Assembly: GCF_050896395.1 (NCBI RefSeq) | Contig: NZ_JBPBBA010000004.1 | Coordinates: 131,349 to 195,348 of the forward strand | DNA from: Nioella aestuarii | Lineage (GTDB): Bacteria > Pseudomonadota > Alphaproteobacteria > Rhodobacterales > Rhodobacteraceae | Length of the DNA: 64,000 nucleotides | Direction: 5' to 3' | In this document: piece after piece, positions 44,017-52,751 of the stretch | Position numbering within the stretch: position 1 is the stretch's first letter | How the letters are laid out: the number at the start of each line of letters is the position of its first letter | Position numbers and translations under genes: made by a program | The notes under the pieces: generated by a model | The model's database searches: none | What the model was told of the DNA's origin: nothing | Seen by the model: the letters and a program-made list of their open reading frames with translations, nothing else

Positions 44017-44709
44017 ATGGAGCCCGTTGTTTTTATTCCCGGTTTCATGTCTGACGCGCGGGTATTCCGCAATCAGCTGGAAACTCTGTCTTTCCATAGG
44101 TCGGTTCAGGTCGCGTCGCTTGACGGTGTGGATAGCGTGCGAGAAATGGCCACTCATGTGCTGAACAGCCTTCCGGAACGGTGTGCGCTGGTCGGTCATT
44201 CACTGGGTGGCATGGTGGCGATGGAGCTGGCGCGACGAGCGCCGGAAAGGGTGGCGCGGTTGGCATTGATCGCAACCGATGCCCTATCGGAATTGCCCAA
44301 TGTGGCGGCGACGCGGGACATGATGATTGCGCGGGCTCGGGCCGGGCGGCTGGACCACGCCATGGCCGAGGCGGTGCCGTCTGCTGCCCTTGCGCCGGGG
44401 GCGCGACGTGCTGCGGTGATCGACACGATTCTTGACATGGCAGCCCGGGCGGGGGTGGATCGTTTTCAGGCGCAATCCCGCGCGTTGCAACGACGCCCCG
44501 ATCAGCAGGGCACGCTGCGTCGCCTGATGGTTCCGACCCTTGTCATTTGTGGCGCGCATGATCGGCTGTTTCCGCCGCGCCGCCACGAAATCATGGCGGG
44601 TCTGCTGCCGCAGGCGCGAATGGTGCTGCTGGAAGAGGCAGGGCATATTCCGATGCTGGAACAGCCCGAGCAGATGGCCGAGTGTCTGAACCAGTGGTTG
44701 GCGACCTGA
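44017..44709 (+). CDS. Alpha/beta hydrolase
   Basis: 230-residue cytoplasmic alpha/beta-hydrolase. Oxyanion region VVFIPGFMSDARVF, nucleophile GHSLGGMV, Asp in GAHDRLF and His in EEAGHIPMLEQP form the triad. It lacks a lid and resembles small esterases. Convergent with the DUF6151 gene, 3 nt between stops. Confidence 0.85.
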   Translation: MEPVVFIPGFMSDARVFRNQLETLSFHRSVQVASLDGVDSVREMATHVLNSLPERCALVGHSLGGMVAMELARRAPERVARLALIATDALSELPNVAATRDMMIARARAGRLDHAMAEAVPSAALAPGARRAAVIDTILDMAARAGVDRFQAQSRALQRRPDQQGTLRRLMVPTLVICGAHDRLFPPRRHEIMAGLLPQARMVLLEEAGHIPMLEQPEQMAECLNQWLAT

Positions 44710-44712
44710 GGG

Positions 44713-45270
44713 TTAGCCAGCCTTCGGTGCAAGCTTATCCGGGGCGATCGGGCTGCCATCAGCCTTGAAGAACGGTGTTTGCTTGCCACGTCCGACAAGC
44801 TTGGCGGCAACCGTGCGCTTCAGCATCCGCCATATGACCCGGTGGCCGTTCTGGTGGCGCTGCTTGCCGTCAGGCCCGGTGACAAATCCATGGGCAATGA
44901 CGGGTCCGAGCGGAGCAGGGTCAGACAGGTTGCGGGTCAGCACACCCGTGAACGGGATACCCGGACTGGCAAAGGTATTGAACATCGGCGTATCGCAGCA
45001 CTGCGCAGTCCAGCGAAAGATCCCCTTGGGCGTCAGGCGAACCGGCGCCAGATGATCGATGCCGGTGGCTATGTCGATGCGGTCGGGGGTGGTTTGCCAC
45101 AGGTCAACGCCATCTGTGGCCTCCTCTGTCAGCCCAGACAAGGCCAATGACCGCGCACAGGCGTTGCAGTGGCAGACCACATGGGTGCCCTCGGAAGGGC
45201 GCACATCATGAAGGGTTCCGGTCACCGCGCCGCAGCGGCAGGCGAAGGAGATATCTGCGCCTGCCGTCAT
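44713..45270 (-). CDS. DUF6151 (GFA-like zinc) protein
   Basis: 185-residue protein with the zinc-binding Cys pattern of the Gfa/DUF6151 group: FACRCGAV, VVCHCNACAR, and QCCDTPMFNT. Gfa proteins bind S-hydroxymethylglutathione; DUF6151 is a related family with no known function. It lies 4 nt downstream of phaZ on the same strand. Confidence 0.82.
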   Translation of the reverse strand: MTAGADISFACRCGAVTGTLHDVRPSEGTHVVCHCNACARSLALSGLTEEATDGVDLWQTTPDRIDIATGIDHLAPVRLTPKGIFRWTAQCCDTPMFNTFASPGIPFTGVLTRNLSDPAPLGPVIAHGFVTGPDGKQRHQNGHRVIWRMLKRTVAAKLVGRGKQTPFFKADGSPIAPDKLAPKAG

Positions 45271-45274
45271 GGGG

Positions 45275-46549
45275 TTATTCCGCGGCGGCGGTTGCTTCGC
45301 TTACCGGGGTTTTGGGCACATCGCAATTGGCGTCGATGAAGTTCAACACCAAGGGGCGGATATTGGTGCGCCAGCTTTTCCCGGCAAAGATGCCATAGTG
45401 GCCCGCGTTCGGTTCCAGGTAATTGGCTTTCTTGGAGTCCGGCAGGCCGGTGCAGAGCCGCAGTGCAGCGACACACTGACCTGGGGCCGAGATATCGTCC
45501 TTGCCGCCCTCGACCGTTTTCACGGCAACGGTTGTGATCTTGCCAAGATCGACCTTTTTGCCCGCAACGGTGAAGCGATTCTGTGCGATTTCCAGTCCTT
45601 TGAAGATGCGCTCGACGGTGGACAGGTAGAATTCCGCCGTCATGTCCATCACGGCAAGATACTCGTCGTAGAACCGGTTGTGCTTGTCATGATCGGACGC
45701 TTCGCCCTTGGCCACGGCGAGGATCTGGTTGGAAAACGCCTTTGCGTGCTTTTCCGCGTTCATTGCCATGAACGAGCTGAGCTGCTGAAGACCGGGATAC
45801 ACCATGCGGCCAGCGCCCATGTACTTGAAGCCGACGCGCTGAACGACGTGGCGTTCCAGCGTGCCCATGGTGATGCGATTGCCGAAATCGGTGACGTCGG
45901 TGGCGGCAGCATCCGGGTCGATCGGGCCGCCGATCAGGGTCAGCGTGCGGGGCTGTGCGTCGGGGTCTTCCTCGGCCAGATAGGCGGTGGCGGCCAGCGC
46001 GAGGGGCGCAGGTTGACAAACCGCGATAACATGAGTGTCTGGCCCCATTTCACGCAGGAAATCAACGAGGTAGAGCGTATAGTCCTCGATATCGAACTTG
46101 CCTTCCGAGACCGGGATATCGCGGGCATTGTGCCAGTCGGTGATGTAGACATCACAGTCGGGCAGCAGGCTGACCACGGTGGACCGCAAAAGCGTCGCGT
46201 AGTGGCCCGACATGGGCGCGACGAGCAGTATCTTGCGGCCCGTGGGCGCGCGGCCCTGCACCTTGAAGCGGATCAGATCGCCAAAGGGGCGCGGCATCAC
46301 CGTCTGGATCTCTACCAGATGGTCGCGCCCGTCGGTGCCAGGAATGGAGTGAATGTTCCAGTCCGGCTTGGCGATCATGCGTTCGAAGCTGCGCTCCATC
46401 ACCTCGCCCCAGGCGGCGGTGAGCTTGATCATCGGATTCGGGATCAACCCAAGTTGGGGATAGCCGCACATCGCTCTCGCGGTGGAGCCAAGCCATTGGT
46501 TGGTCACGCGGATCGATTCCATCATGTCGTAGGTAAGAAGATGTTTCAT
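45275..46549 (-). CDS. phaZ: Intracellular polyhydroxyalkanoate depolymerase
   Basis: Degrades stored PHB granules. 424 residues in the alpha/beta-hydrolase fold; the nucleophile elbow reads VCQPAP, with Cys in place of Ser, as is usual for intracellular PhaZ. KILLVAPMSGHYATLLR is the family oxyanion segment and NAGHYGIFAG the His segment. Divergent from phaC, sharing 160 bp of control region. Confidence 0.93.
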   Translation of the reverse strand: MKHLLTYDMMESIRVTNQWLGSTARAMCGYPQLGLIPNPMIKLTAAWGEVMERSFERMIAKPDWNIHSIPGTDGRDHLVEIQTVMPRPFGDLIRFKVQGRAPTGRKILLVAPMSGHYATLLRSTVVSLLPDCDVYITDWHNARDIPVSEGKFDIEDYTLYLVDFLREMGPDTHVIAVCQPAPLALAATAYLAEEDPDAQPRTLTLIGGPIDPDAAATDVTDFGNRITMGTLERHVVQRVGFKYMGAGRMVYPGLQQLSSFMAMNAEKHAKAFSNQILAVAKGEASDHDKHNRFYDEYLAVMDMTAEFYLSTVERIFKGLEIAQNRFTVAGKKVDLGKITTVAVKTVEGGKDDISAPGQCVAALRLCTGLPDSKKANYLEPNAGHYGIFAGKSWRTNIRPLVLNFIDANCDVPKTPVSEATAAAE

Positions 46550-46641
46550 CGCGTTAAGACTCCTGCAAAACTGGACAAAGACCGGTCCAGTCGGACCCGG
46601 ATCATTTCGTCGCTTTGCCCCCTCACCCTGGCAAGGCTTAT

Positions 46642-46653
46642 ATGCACATGCAG
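46642..46653. promoter_or_regulatory. Degenerate PhaR-like site between phaZ and phaC
   Basis: ATGC-ACAT-GCAG, one base off the CTGC-N4-GCAG form reported for PhaR, in the shared control region of the divergent phaZ and phaC genes. Confidence 0.35.
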
Positions 46654-46709
46654 CATTGAGAGGGCAAAATCAAGTCATGGCACAGCACGCGGACGAAGGA
46701 GACGGTGAT

Positions 46710-48491
46710 ATGGGGGACAATCTTGAACGCCTCAATGCGAACCTTGCAAAGATGGAGGAGCTGTCCAAACGGATGGTGGCCGCCCTTGGCAAGAAGGATC
46801 TGACAACTGAACCCGGCATGTCGGGTCCAGGGCAGGATCTGTATGTTAAAGCTGGGTCGGCGCTGTTCAATGATATGCTGACAAACCCCACCAAGCTGAT
46901 GGGCCAGCAAGTGGCCTACTGGTCCAAGGCGGTAGAAAACTTCATTGAAACGCAGCAGGCGCTGGCGTCAGGCCAGTTCGAGCTGCCCGAAGATGACGAG
47001 GAAGCCCCTAAGGACAAGCGCTTCTCCAACCCCATGTGGCGCACACATCCCTATTTTCGATTCGTCCGCAAGCAATATGAGCTGAACTCGGACGCCATCG
47101 AACAATCCATGGCCGAACTTGAGGGGCTGACGCCCAAGGAAAAGAGCCGGGTGGAGTTCTTTTCCCGCCAGATCATCGACCTGTTTGCGCCTACGAATTA
47201 TCTCGCCACCAACCCGGACGCGCTCCAAAAGGCCATCGACACGGATGGACAGAGTCTTGTGGACGGGCTGGAAAACCTCGTCCGCGACATCGAGGCGAAC
47301 AAGGGTGAGCTGTTGCCGACATTGTCCGATCCCAATGCCTTCAAGGTCGGGGGCAATATCGGCACCGCAGAAGGCAAGGTGGTGTTCCGCAACCGGATGA
47401 TGGAGCTTATCCAATACGCGCCCAAGACCGAGACGGTCCACCGCACCCCTTTGGTGATCTTCCCGCCCTGGATCAACAAGTTCTACATCATGGATCTCAA
47501 GCCCCAGAACTCTCTGATCCGCTGGATTGTCGAGCAGGGCTACACCCTGTTCGTGGTGAGCTGGATCAACCCCGATGCCAGCTATGCCGATGTCGGGTTG
47601 GAGGACTATATCGAGGAAGGCTATTTGCGGGCTGTTGAGGTCGCCAAGGAGATCACCGGCGAAAAGCAGGTCAATGCCGTGGGCTACTGCATCGCGGGCA
47701 CGACCCTGTCGGCCACCCTGGCGCTGATGCAAAAGCGCGGCGACAAGTCGATAAAATCCGCCACCTTCTTTACCACGCTGACCGATTTCAGCGATCAGGG
47801 GGAATTCACGGTCTTCCTGCAAGATGATTTCGTCGAAGCCATTGAACGGCAGGTGACGGAAAAGGGCATTTTGGACAGTTTCTTCATGTCCAAGACCATG
47901 AGCTTTCTGCGATCAAACGATCTGGTCTACGGACCCGCTGTTCGCAGCTATATGATGGGCGAAGCGCCGCCTGCCTTCGATCTGCTCTATTGGAATGGTG
48001 ACAGCACCAATCTGCCGGGACGAATGGTCAAACAATATCTGCGTCACTTGTGCCAGGCCAATGAACTGGCAGAGGGTGGGTTCAAGATCTTGGGCGAAAC
48101 AGTCAGCATTCGGGATATCAAACTGCCCGTCTGTTCCGTGGGGACCAAGACCGATCACATCGCACCTTGGAAGAACTGCTATGCCGGGTTCGAGCAGTTC
48201 GGCAGCCGTGACAAGACCTTCATCATGTCAGAGTCGGGCCATATCGCCGGCATCATCAATCCGCCGTCCAAGAAGAAATACGGCCACTTCCTGAATCCGA
48301 AGGTCAAAGGCACCGCCGATGATTGGCTGGAGGCCGCTGAGTTCCACGAAGGATCGTGGTGGCCGGTCTGGGAAGAGTGGCTTGGCCGTCGGTCCGGAGC
48401 GCAGGTTCCCGCCCGCGAACCGGGTGAGTCGGGCTATGAAACCCTGGCGGATGCGCCCGGAACCTATGTTCTGGTGACGACAAAAGGCTGA
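46710..48491 (+). CDS. phaC: Class I poly(3-hydroxyalkanoate) synthase
   Basis: Polymerises hydroxyacyl-CoA to PHA. 593 residues from ATG 46710, where AAGGAG lies 8 nt upstream; another ATG at 46677 lacks a close ribosome-binding site. The lipase box is GYCIAGTTL with the catalytic Cys, then Asp in GTKTDHIAPW and His in SGHIAGII. Length fits class I synthases. It is divergent from phaZ and followed by phasin and phaR. Confidence 0.96.
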   Translation: MGDNLERLNANLAKMEELSKRMVAALGKKDLTTEPGMSGPGQDLYVKAGSALFNDMLTNPTKLMGQQVAYWSKAVENFIETQQALASGQFELPEDDEEAPKDKRFSNPMWRTHPYFRFVRKQYELNSDAIEQSMAELEGLTPKEKSRVEFFSRQIIDLFAPTNYLATNPDALQKAIDTDGQSLVDGLENLVRDIEANKGELLPTLSDPNAFKVGGNIGTAEGKVVFRNRMMELIQYAPKTETVHRTPLVIFPPWINKFYIMDLKPQNSLIRWIVEQGYTLFVVSWINPDASYADVGLEDYIEEGYLRAVEVAKEITGEKQVNAVGYCIAGTTLSATLALMQKRGDKSIKSATFFTTLTDFSDQGEFTVFLQDDFVEAIERQVTEKGILDSFFMSKTMSFLRSNDLVYGPAVRSYMMGEAPPAFDLLYWNGDSTNLPGRMVKQYLRHLCQANELAEGGFKILGETVSIRDIKLPVCSVGTKTDHIAPWKNCYAGFEQFGSRDKTFIMSESGHIAGIINPPSKKKYGHFLNPKVKGTADDWLEAAEFHEGSWWPVWEEWLGRRSGAQVPAREPGESGYETLADAPGTYVLVTTKG

Positions 48492-48517
48492 TTTTCATAG
48501 GGTTAGAGGATTTTTTG

Positions 48518-48528
48518 CTGCAGTGCAG
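48518..48528. promoter_or_regulatory. PhaR binding site upstream of the phasin gene
   Basis: CTGC-AGT-GCAG, matching the CTGC-N3-GCAG motif bound by PhaR in rhodobacters. It is 100 bp upstream of the phasin start. Confidence 0.65.
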
Positions 48529-48544
48529 AAAAAGACTTGATTTG

Positions 48545-48555
48545 CTGCGCCGCAG
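48545..48555. promoter_or_regulatory. Second PhaR binding site upstream of the phasin gene
   Basis: CTGC-GCC-GCAG, 27 bp from the first site, so two PhaR units could bind. The arrangement fits PhaR repression that is relieved when the repressor is titrated by PHB granules. Confidence 0.65.
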
Positions 48556-48627
48556 CATGCATATTCTTTCGCAGACGCAGAATTCAAACCCTACCGTCCC
48601 AAAGCGGGACAAACAGGAGATAAACCG

Positions 48628-49074
48628 ATGGCCAAGACCAACGACTTCACCAAATACATCAACGAAGCAATGGCTGCTTTCCCCGTTGATATGTCCGCCT
48701 ATAACGACGCCTTCAAATCTTCCGCCGCAATGGGCGAGAAGTTCTCCAAGGTTGCTCTGGAAGCCGCTGAAAAGTCGACCGAGATTTCGACCCAGTGGAC
48801 CAAGGACACCCTGTCCAAGCTTGGCGACGTGACCAAGGTCAAAGACGAGCCGACCGCCTACACCAAAGCGATGACCGATTTCGCTTCCGCTCAGGCTGAA
48901 ATGACCGCCGAGACCCTGGCTGCTTTCGCTGAGATCGCTAAGAAAGTTCAGATGGAAACCGTCGAGCTGATGATGGCCGCCGGCAAGGAAGCTTCCGAAG
49001 AAGCCACCGCAGCCGTCAAGAAAGCCACCGCCGAGGTGACTACCGCTGCCAAGAAAGCTGCCGCTGCCGCCTAA
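48628..49074 (+). CDS. phaP: Phasin (PHA granule-associated protein)
   Basis: 148-residue phasin coating PHB granules. The core (FTKYINEAMAAFPVDMSAYNDAF and the amphipathic TDFASAQAEMTAETLAAFAEIAKKVQMETVELMM) is phasin-like, followed by an Ala/Lys/Thr-rich coiled tail. It lies between phaC and phaR, with two PhaR sites upstream and a terminator downstream. Confidence 0.93.
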   Translation: MAKTNDFTKYINEAMAAFPVDMSAYNDAFKSSAAMGEKFSKVALEAAEKSTEISTQWTKDTLSKLGDVTKVKDEPTAYTKAMTDFASAQAEMTAETLAAFAEIAKKVQMETVELMMAAGKEASEEATAAVKKATAEVTTAAKKAAAAA

Positions 49075-49126
49075 GGCGCCAGCCAGATTTTCGCCCGGAT
49101 TTCCTCCCACTCCGCGCGAATTTCAG

Positions 49127-49157
49127 AAGGACGGACCCGTGCCCCGGGCCCGTCCTT
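49127..49157 (+). terminator. Rho-independent terminator of the phasin gene
   Basis: 8-bp stem AAGGACGG / CCGTCCTT extended by CCCG/CGGG after one mismatch, followed by TTTTCTTTT. Confidence 0.8.
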
Positions 49158-49213
49158 TTCTTTTGTGACTGCAAGTGATTGCTTTTTGTGCGCAACCTAC
49201 TAGGCTCTCCATG

Positions 49214-49224
49214 CTGCAATGCAG
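49214..49224. promoter_or_regulatory. PhaR site upstream of phaR
   Basis: CTGC-AAT-GCAG, 34 bp upstream of the phaR start, indicating autoregulation. Confidence 0.65.
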
Positions 49225-49247
49225 TGTAAGGGACAAGGGAGATGGCT

Positions 49248-49802
49248 ATGGCTGACACCAATGCACCGCTACTGATCAAGCGCTATGCCAGCCGCAGGCT
49301 CTATAATACTGAGACATCGGACTATGTGACGCTTGAAGATATCGCGGGTTTCATCCGCGAAGGCCGAGAGGTGAAGATCGTCGACCTGAAATCGGGGGAT
49401 GACCTGACGCGGCAGTATCTGCTTCAGATCATTGCCGAACATGAAAGCCGCGGGGAAAGCGTCTTGCCGATCGGGGTGTTAACCGATCTGGTGCGCAGCT
49501 ACACCACACAAGCGCAAAGCGTGGTGCCAGAGTTTTTGGCCATGTCCTTCGAGATGCTGCGGGACGGGCAATCTAAGATGGTTGAAAACATGACCGCATT
49601 GAATCCGATGGCCAGCATGCCAGGGTTCGAGGCGATGCGCGCGCAGCAAGAGGCCTTTATGAAGGCTATGACAGGGGGCATCTCAGGTCAGTGGTCGGGG
49701 CCGTCGGCATCGGATGACGATGGTGACAGCGAACCCGGGGATGAGCTGTCAGAGATCAAGAAGCAACTGGCGGAACTTCAGTCGAAGCTGTCCAAGCTGT
49801 AG
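49248..49802 (+). CDS. phaR: Polyhydroxyalkanoate synthesis repressor PhaR
   Basis: DNA- and PHB-binding repressor. 184 residues from ATG 49248, where AAGGGAG is 8 nt upstream; another ATG at 49242 lies too close to that site. The N-terminal PhaR/PHB domain reads IKRYASRRLYNTETSDYVTLEDIA; the accumulation-regulatory domain follows. The C-terminus is a predicted coiled coil (ELSEIKKQLAELQSKLSKL). It has its own PhaR site. Confidence 0.95.
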   Translation: MADTNAPLLIKRYASRRLYNTETSDYVTLEDIAGFIREGREVKIVDLKSGDDLTRQYLLQIIAEHESRGESVLPIGVLTDLVRSYTTQAQSVVPEFLAMSFEMLRDGQSKMVENMTALNPMASMPGFEAMRAQQEAFMKAMTGGISGQWSGPSASDDDGDSEPGDELSEIKKQLAELQSKLSKL

Positions 49803-49813
49803 CCGAGGCCAAA

Positions 49814-49905
49814 GAAGGATTTTCCCGAAAATCCTTCAGCTTTGCGAACCGGAAGATTTTTCAGGAAAAATCTTCCGTGTCACAAAACTTTTCCTGAAAA
49901 GTTTT
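49814..49905. repeat. Three tandem A+T-rich palindromes
   Basis: Three hairpins follow phaR: 49814-49837 (stem GAAGGATTTTC), 49850-49877 (stem CGGAAGATTTTTC, 13 bp) and 49884-49905 (stem AAAACTTTTC). All have TTTTC before and GAAAA after a 2-nt loop. The last ends 3 nt before the stop of the convergent aminotransferase gene. Probably a dispersed repeat element doubling as a terminator. Confidence 0.65.
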
Positions 49906-49907
49906 TG

Positions 49908-51131
49908 TCAGGTCCCGTAGGCGCGGGCATGTGACTTCACGTCTTCGGCTGCCGCGAGCAGAGCCGATGCAATGAAGTCCAGATCGTCCCTTTGCAGCCG
50001 CGCGGGCAGGCGTACATCGCAGGCGCGCATGAGCATGGCACGTGTCTGCGGTAAGTCGGGTTGATCGCCCGGGATGAATTGCCAATTCCAGAAGGCGCGC
50101 GCATTGTCGGCCGATAAGCCAAAGATCTGTACCTTGACCCCACGGGCCGCCGCCGCATCGGCAAAGGCGCGTGCCTCGGCATCATCGGTGAAATCAACAA
50201 GATTAAACTGGATCGAGTCCGGCGCCCGTTCCTCAGGGGCAAGGGCTGGGGGCACGCTAAGCCAAGGCGAGCTGTTGAGCAGGCCCGCCACATAGTCATG
50301 ATTGGCGCGGCCATCCCTGACACGCCGGGCGACCTCTGGCAGCTGCGAGCGCACAATCGCCGCTGTCAGGTTCGACAGGCGCAGATTATACAGCGGCAGT
50401 TGGTTCTGCCAGCGGGCAAAGGCGGCGGCGAGCTCGGCTGTATTGTCGCCTTCAGGCGCTTTGTGCTTTGCCCAGTTATGTTCATAGGCCCCGGACATGA
50501 TCACCGCGCGCGCAACAAGATCGGCATCATCGGTGATCAGAATGCCACCCTCACCGGAATTGACCAGCTTATAGGATTGGAAGCTGAAACACCCGACGCG
50601 CCCGATCGTGCCAATTTTCCGCCCGTGCCAGGTTGTGCCAAGCGAATGGGCAGCGTCCTCGACCACGGGAATGCCTGCGGCATCGCACAGCGCCATGATC
50701 GCGTCCATGTCAGAGGTGTGGCCGCGCATATGGCTGATGATCACCGCGCCGATATCGTCGGTCAGTTTGGCTTTGAAATCCTCGATGTTCACCCGGTAGT
50801 TCTCGCCAACTTCGACCAGCACCGGCTGGCAATTGGCATGCACCACGGCGGAGGGAACGGCTGCAAAGGTGAAAGCGGGGATCAGCACGCGGGTGCCGGG
50901 TTTCAGCCCGAGCCCCAAAAGCGACAGAAAGAGCGCAGCCGAACAGGACGACACGGCCAGAGCGTATTTCATTCCCATCATGTCGGCGAATTCGCGTTCG
51001 AGCAGGCTTACCGGTGCGTCCTCAGGCGCGGTGTAGCGAAAAAGATCACCCGTCAGCAGCAGACGTTCCACTTCAGCGCGGGCGCTTTCCGGGATCGGCT
51101 CGGCGTCATAGACATTGGGGGCGAGCGTCAT
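49908..51131 (-). CDS. DegT/DnrJ/EryC1/StrS family aminotransferase
   Basis: PLP-dependent aminotransferase acting on sugar or similar carbonyl substrates. 407 residues; the Schiff-base Lys is in CFSFQSYKLVNSGEGG and the PLP phosphate region is SSCSAALFLSLLGLG. VEDAAHSLGTTWHGRKIGTIG is typical of the family. It stands alone on the minus strand, without sugar-synthesis neighbours, so the product is unknown. AAGGTGA precedes the ATG. Confidence 0.9.
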   Translation of the reverse strand: MTLAPNVYDAEPIPESARAEVERLLLTGDLFRYTAPEDAPVSLLEREFADMMGMKYALAVSSCSAALFLSLLGLGLKPGTRVLIPAFTFAAVPSAVVHANCQPVLVEVGENYRVNIEDFKAKLTDDIGAVIISHMRGHTSDMDAIMALCDAAGIPVVEDAAHSLGTTWHGRKIGTIGRVGCFSFQSYKLVNSGEGGILITDDADLVARAVIMSGAYEHNWAKHKAPEGDNTAELAAAFARWQNQLPLYNLRLSNLTAAIVRSQLPEVARRVRDGRANHDYVAGLLNSSPWLSVPPALAPEERAPDSIQFNLVDFTDDAEARAFADAAAARGVKVQIFGLSADNARAFWNWQFIPGDQPDLPQTRAMLMRACDVRLPARLQRDDLDFIASALLAAAEDVKSHARAYGT

Positions 51132-51241
51132 GATTTCACCTTTTCGAAAATCTACATTTCGATTTCCTTTACATTGGAATCGTAACGGATCAAAGACAGA
51201 ACCGGCATGAGTGACGGAAATCTGCGGGCAAATGGTGAGAT

Positions 51242-51922
51242 TTACCTGCGGTTAAGCAGGAAATGCGCGGCGATCTGCTGGCCGATCTGGTCGCCGTCGG
51301 TCGGCTGATGCAGCTTGGACTGGGCCGCGTCCAGTATTTCGTCGGGGACCGCGCCACCCCTTAGCGTCCGGGCGAAATGGCCGGTCACGTCAGCGTCGAA
51401 TTCTGGATGGGGCTGATAGGTCAGCACAGTTTCGCCATAGGCCAGCACCGCGTTTTCGCAAAACGATGACTGGCCAAGCCGACGGCCGTCGGGCGGCAGT
51501 TCGACGACTTGATCCTGATGCCAGGCATTGAGCGGCACGTCGCGACCGTCGATCTGGTAAACATGGCGTCCCACGCACCAACCGCCTGCGTACTTTTCGA
51601 CCCGTCCACCAAGCGCTTGGGCGATAATCTGGTGGCCAAAGCAAATGCCCACAAGCGGCCTGCTGCTTGCGCGGATGTTGCGGATCGTCTCTTCCAATGG
51701 GGTGATCCACGGATGGTCTTCATAAGTCCCGGCTTTTGACCCAGTGACCAGCCAGCCCTCCGCGTCATCGGGGCTATCTGGAAGCTCCATCTCAGAGACT
51801 TTCCAGGCATGATATGTAAACCCATGTCCGGACAGAAGCCGTTCAAAAAGCCCCTGATAGGGGCCAATCGCGGCCTGTGTTGGGTCGTCAAATTCATCAG
51901 CCAGCAGGATGCCGATGCGCAT
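51242..51922 (-). CDS. Class I glutamine amidotransferase-like protein
   Basis: 226-residue protein with a complete type-1 glutaminase triad: Cys in GICFGHQ, His and Glu in QPHPEF. It matches the stand-alone GATase1 proteins (GMP-synthase-like). It is the last gene of the polar amino-acid ABC operon, 5 nt after the permease gene, so it may hydrolyse an imported gamma-glutamyl or amide compound (inference). Confidence 0.88.
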   Translation of the reverse strand: MRIGILLADEFDDPTQAAIGPYQGLFERLLSGHGFTYHAWKVSEMELPDSPDDAEGWLVTGSKAGTYEDHPWITPLEETIRNIRASSRPLVGICFGHQIIAQALGGRVEKYAGGWCVGRHVYQIDGRDVPLNAWHQDQVVELPPDGRRLGQSSFCENAVLAYGETVLTYQPHPEFDADVTGHFARTLRGGAVPDEILDAAQSKLHQPTDGDQIGQQIAAHFLLNRR

Positions 51923-51926
51923 GGGC

Positions 51927-52751
51927 TTACCGGATCAGATTGGGCCGATAGCGCACGCGGGCACGGCGTTCGGCGGGAAGGTGTCGGTTAAGGCGTCGGT
52001 TGATCAGGCTGAACACGGTGATCACGACCAGCGTCAGCACGATGAAGAACAGGGCCACGATCGGATAGGGAATGAACGGGTTGAAGGTCCGGTCGGCAAA
52101 ATAGCTGGCGTAGTACAGTGCATCGCCTTGCTGGCGGAACGCGGGAAAGCCCGAGAAATAGACCAGTGTCGTGGCATGAAAGAGGAAGATCGCCTCATTC
52201 GTATAGGCGGGCCAGGCGAGCCGCAGCATGGTCGGGTAGACGATGCGCCGGAAACGTTTGAACCCCGACATGCCATAAGCATCGGCAGCCTCCAGATCAC
52301 CCTTGGGGATCGAGCGGAGCGCGCCATAAAAAATTTCCCCGGCATAGGCGGCGGTATTGAGGAACAGAACGATCAGAGCCCCGAGCCACGCCTTTGCGAA
52401 CGGGTCGGTCAGCCAGCTGATATCGAGGCTGCCAATCTCTTCGGGCAGGCGCACCAACGCGAAATAGGCCAGGAAAAACTGGATGAATAGTGGAGATCCC
52501 CGAAAGACAAAGATGAACCATTCGGCCGGTTTGCGCGCCCATTTCAGATGGCTGTTCTTGGCCACGGCCAGGGTCACGGCCAAAAAGAAACCGAAGAACA
52601 GAGCCAGCACCCCGAAATAGATGTTCCAGATCATGCCCGAGCCGATCAGCGTCACCTGTTCGCATAGGCTGATCTCTCCGCGCGGCAAAAGCCGTTCGCC
52701 ATATCCGAGCGAGCGGAAGGCATAGGCCTGAACGGTTTCCCAGCAACTCAT
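51927..52751 (-). CDS. Polar amino-acid ABC transporter permease (HisM/ArtM-like)
   Basis: 274-residue permease of the HAAT family with about five membrane helices and the permease motif EAADAYGMSGFKRFRRIVYP. It overlaps the preceding permease gene by 4 nt. FYGALRSIPKGDLEAADAYG is the conserved cytoplasmic loop. Confidence 0.92.
   Translation of the reverse strand: MSCWETVQAYAFRSLGYGERLLPRGEISLCEQVTLIGSGMIWNIYFGVLALFFGFFLAVTLAVAKNSHLKWARKPAEWFIFVFRGSPLFIQFFLAYFALVRLPEEIGSLDISWLTDPFAKAWLGALIVLFLNTAAYAGEIFYGALRSIPKGDLEAADAYGMSGFKRFRRIVYPTMLRLAWPAYTNEAIFLFHATTLVYFSGFPAFRQQGDALYYASYFADRTFNPFIPYPIVALFFIVLTLVVITVFSLINRRLNRHLPAERRARVRYRPNLIR

Noticed and set aside
45269..46708. 479-codon plus-strand frame over phaZ
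   Set aside because: Antisense of phaZ.
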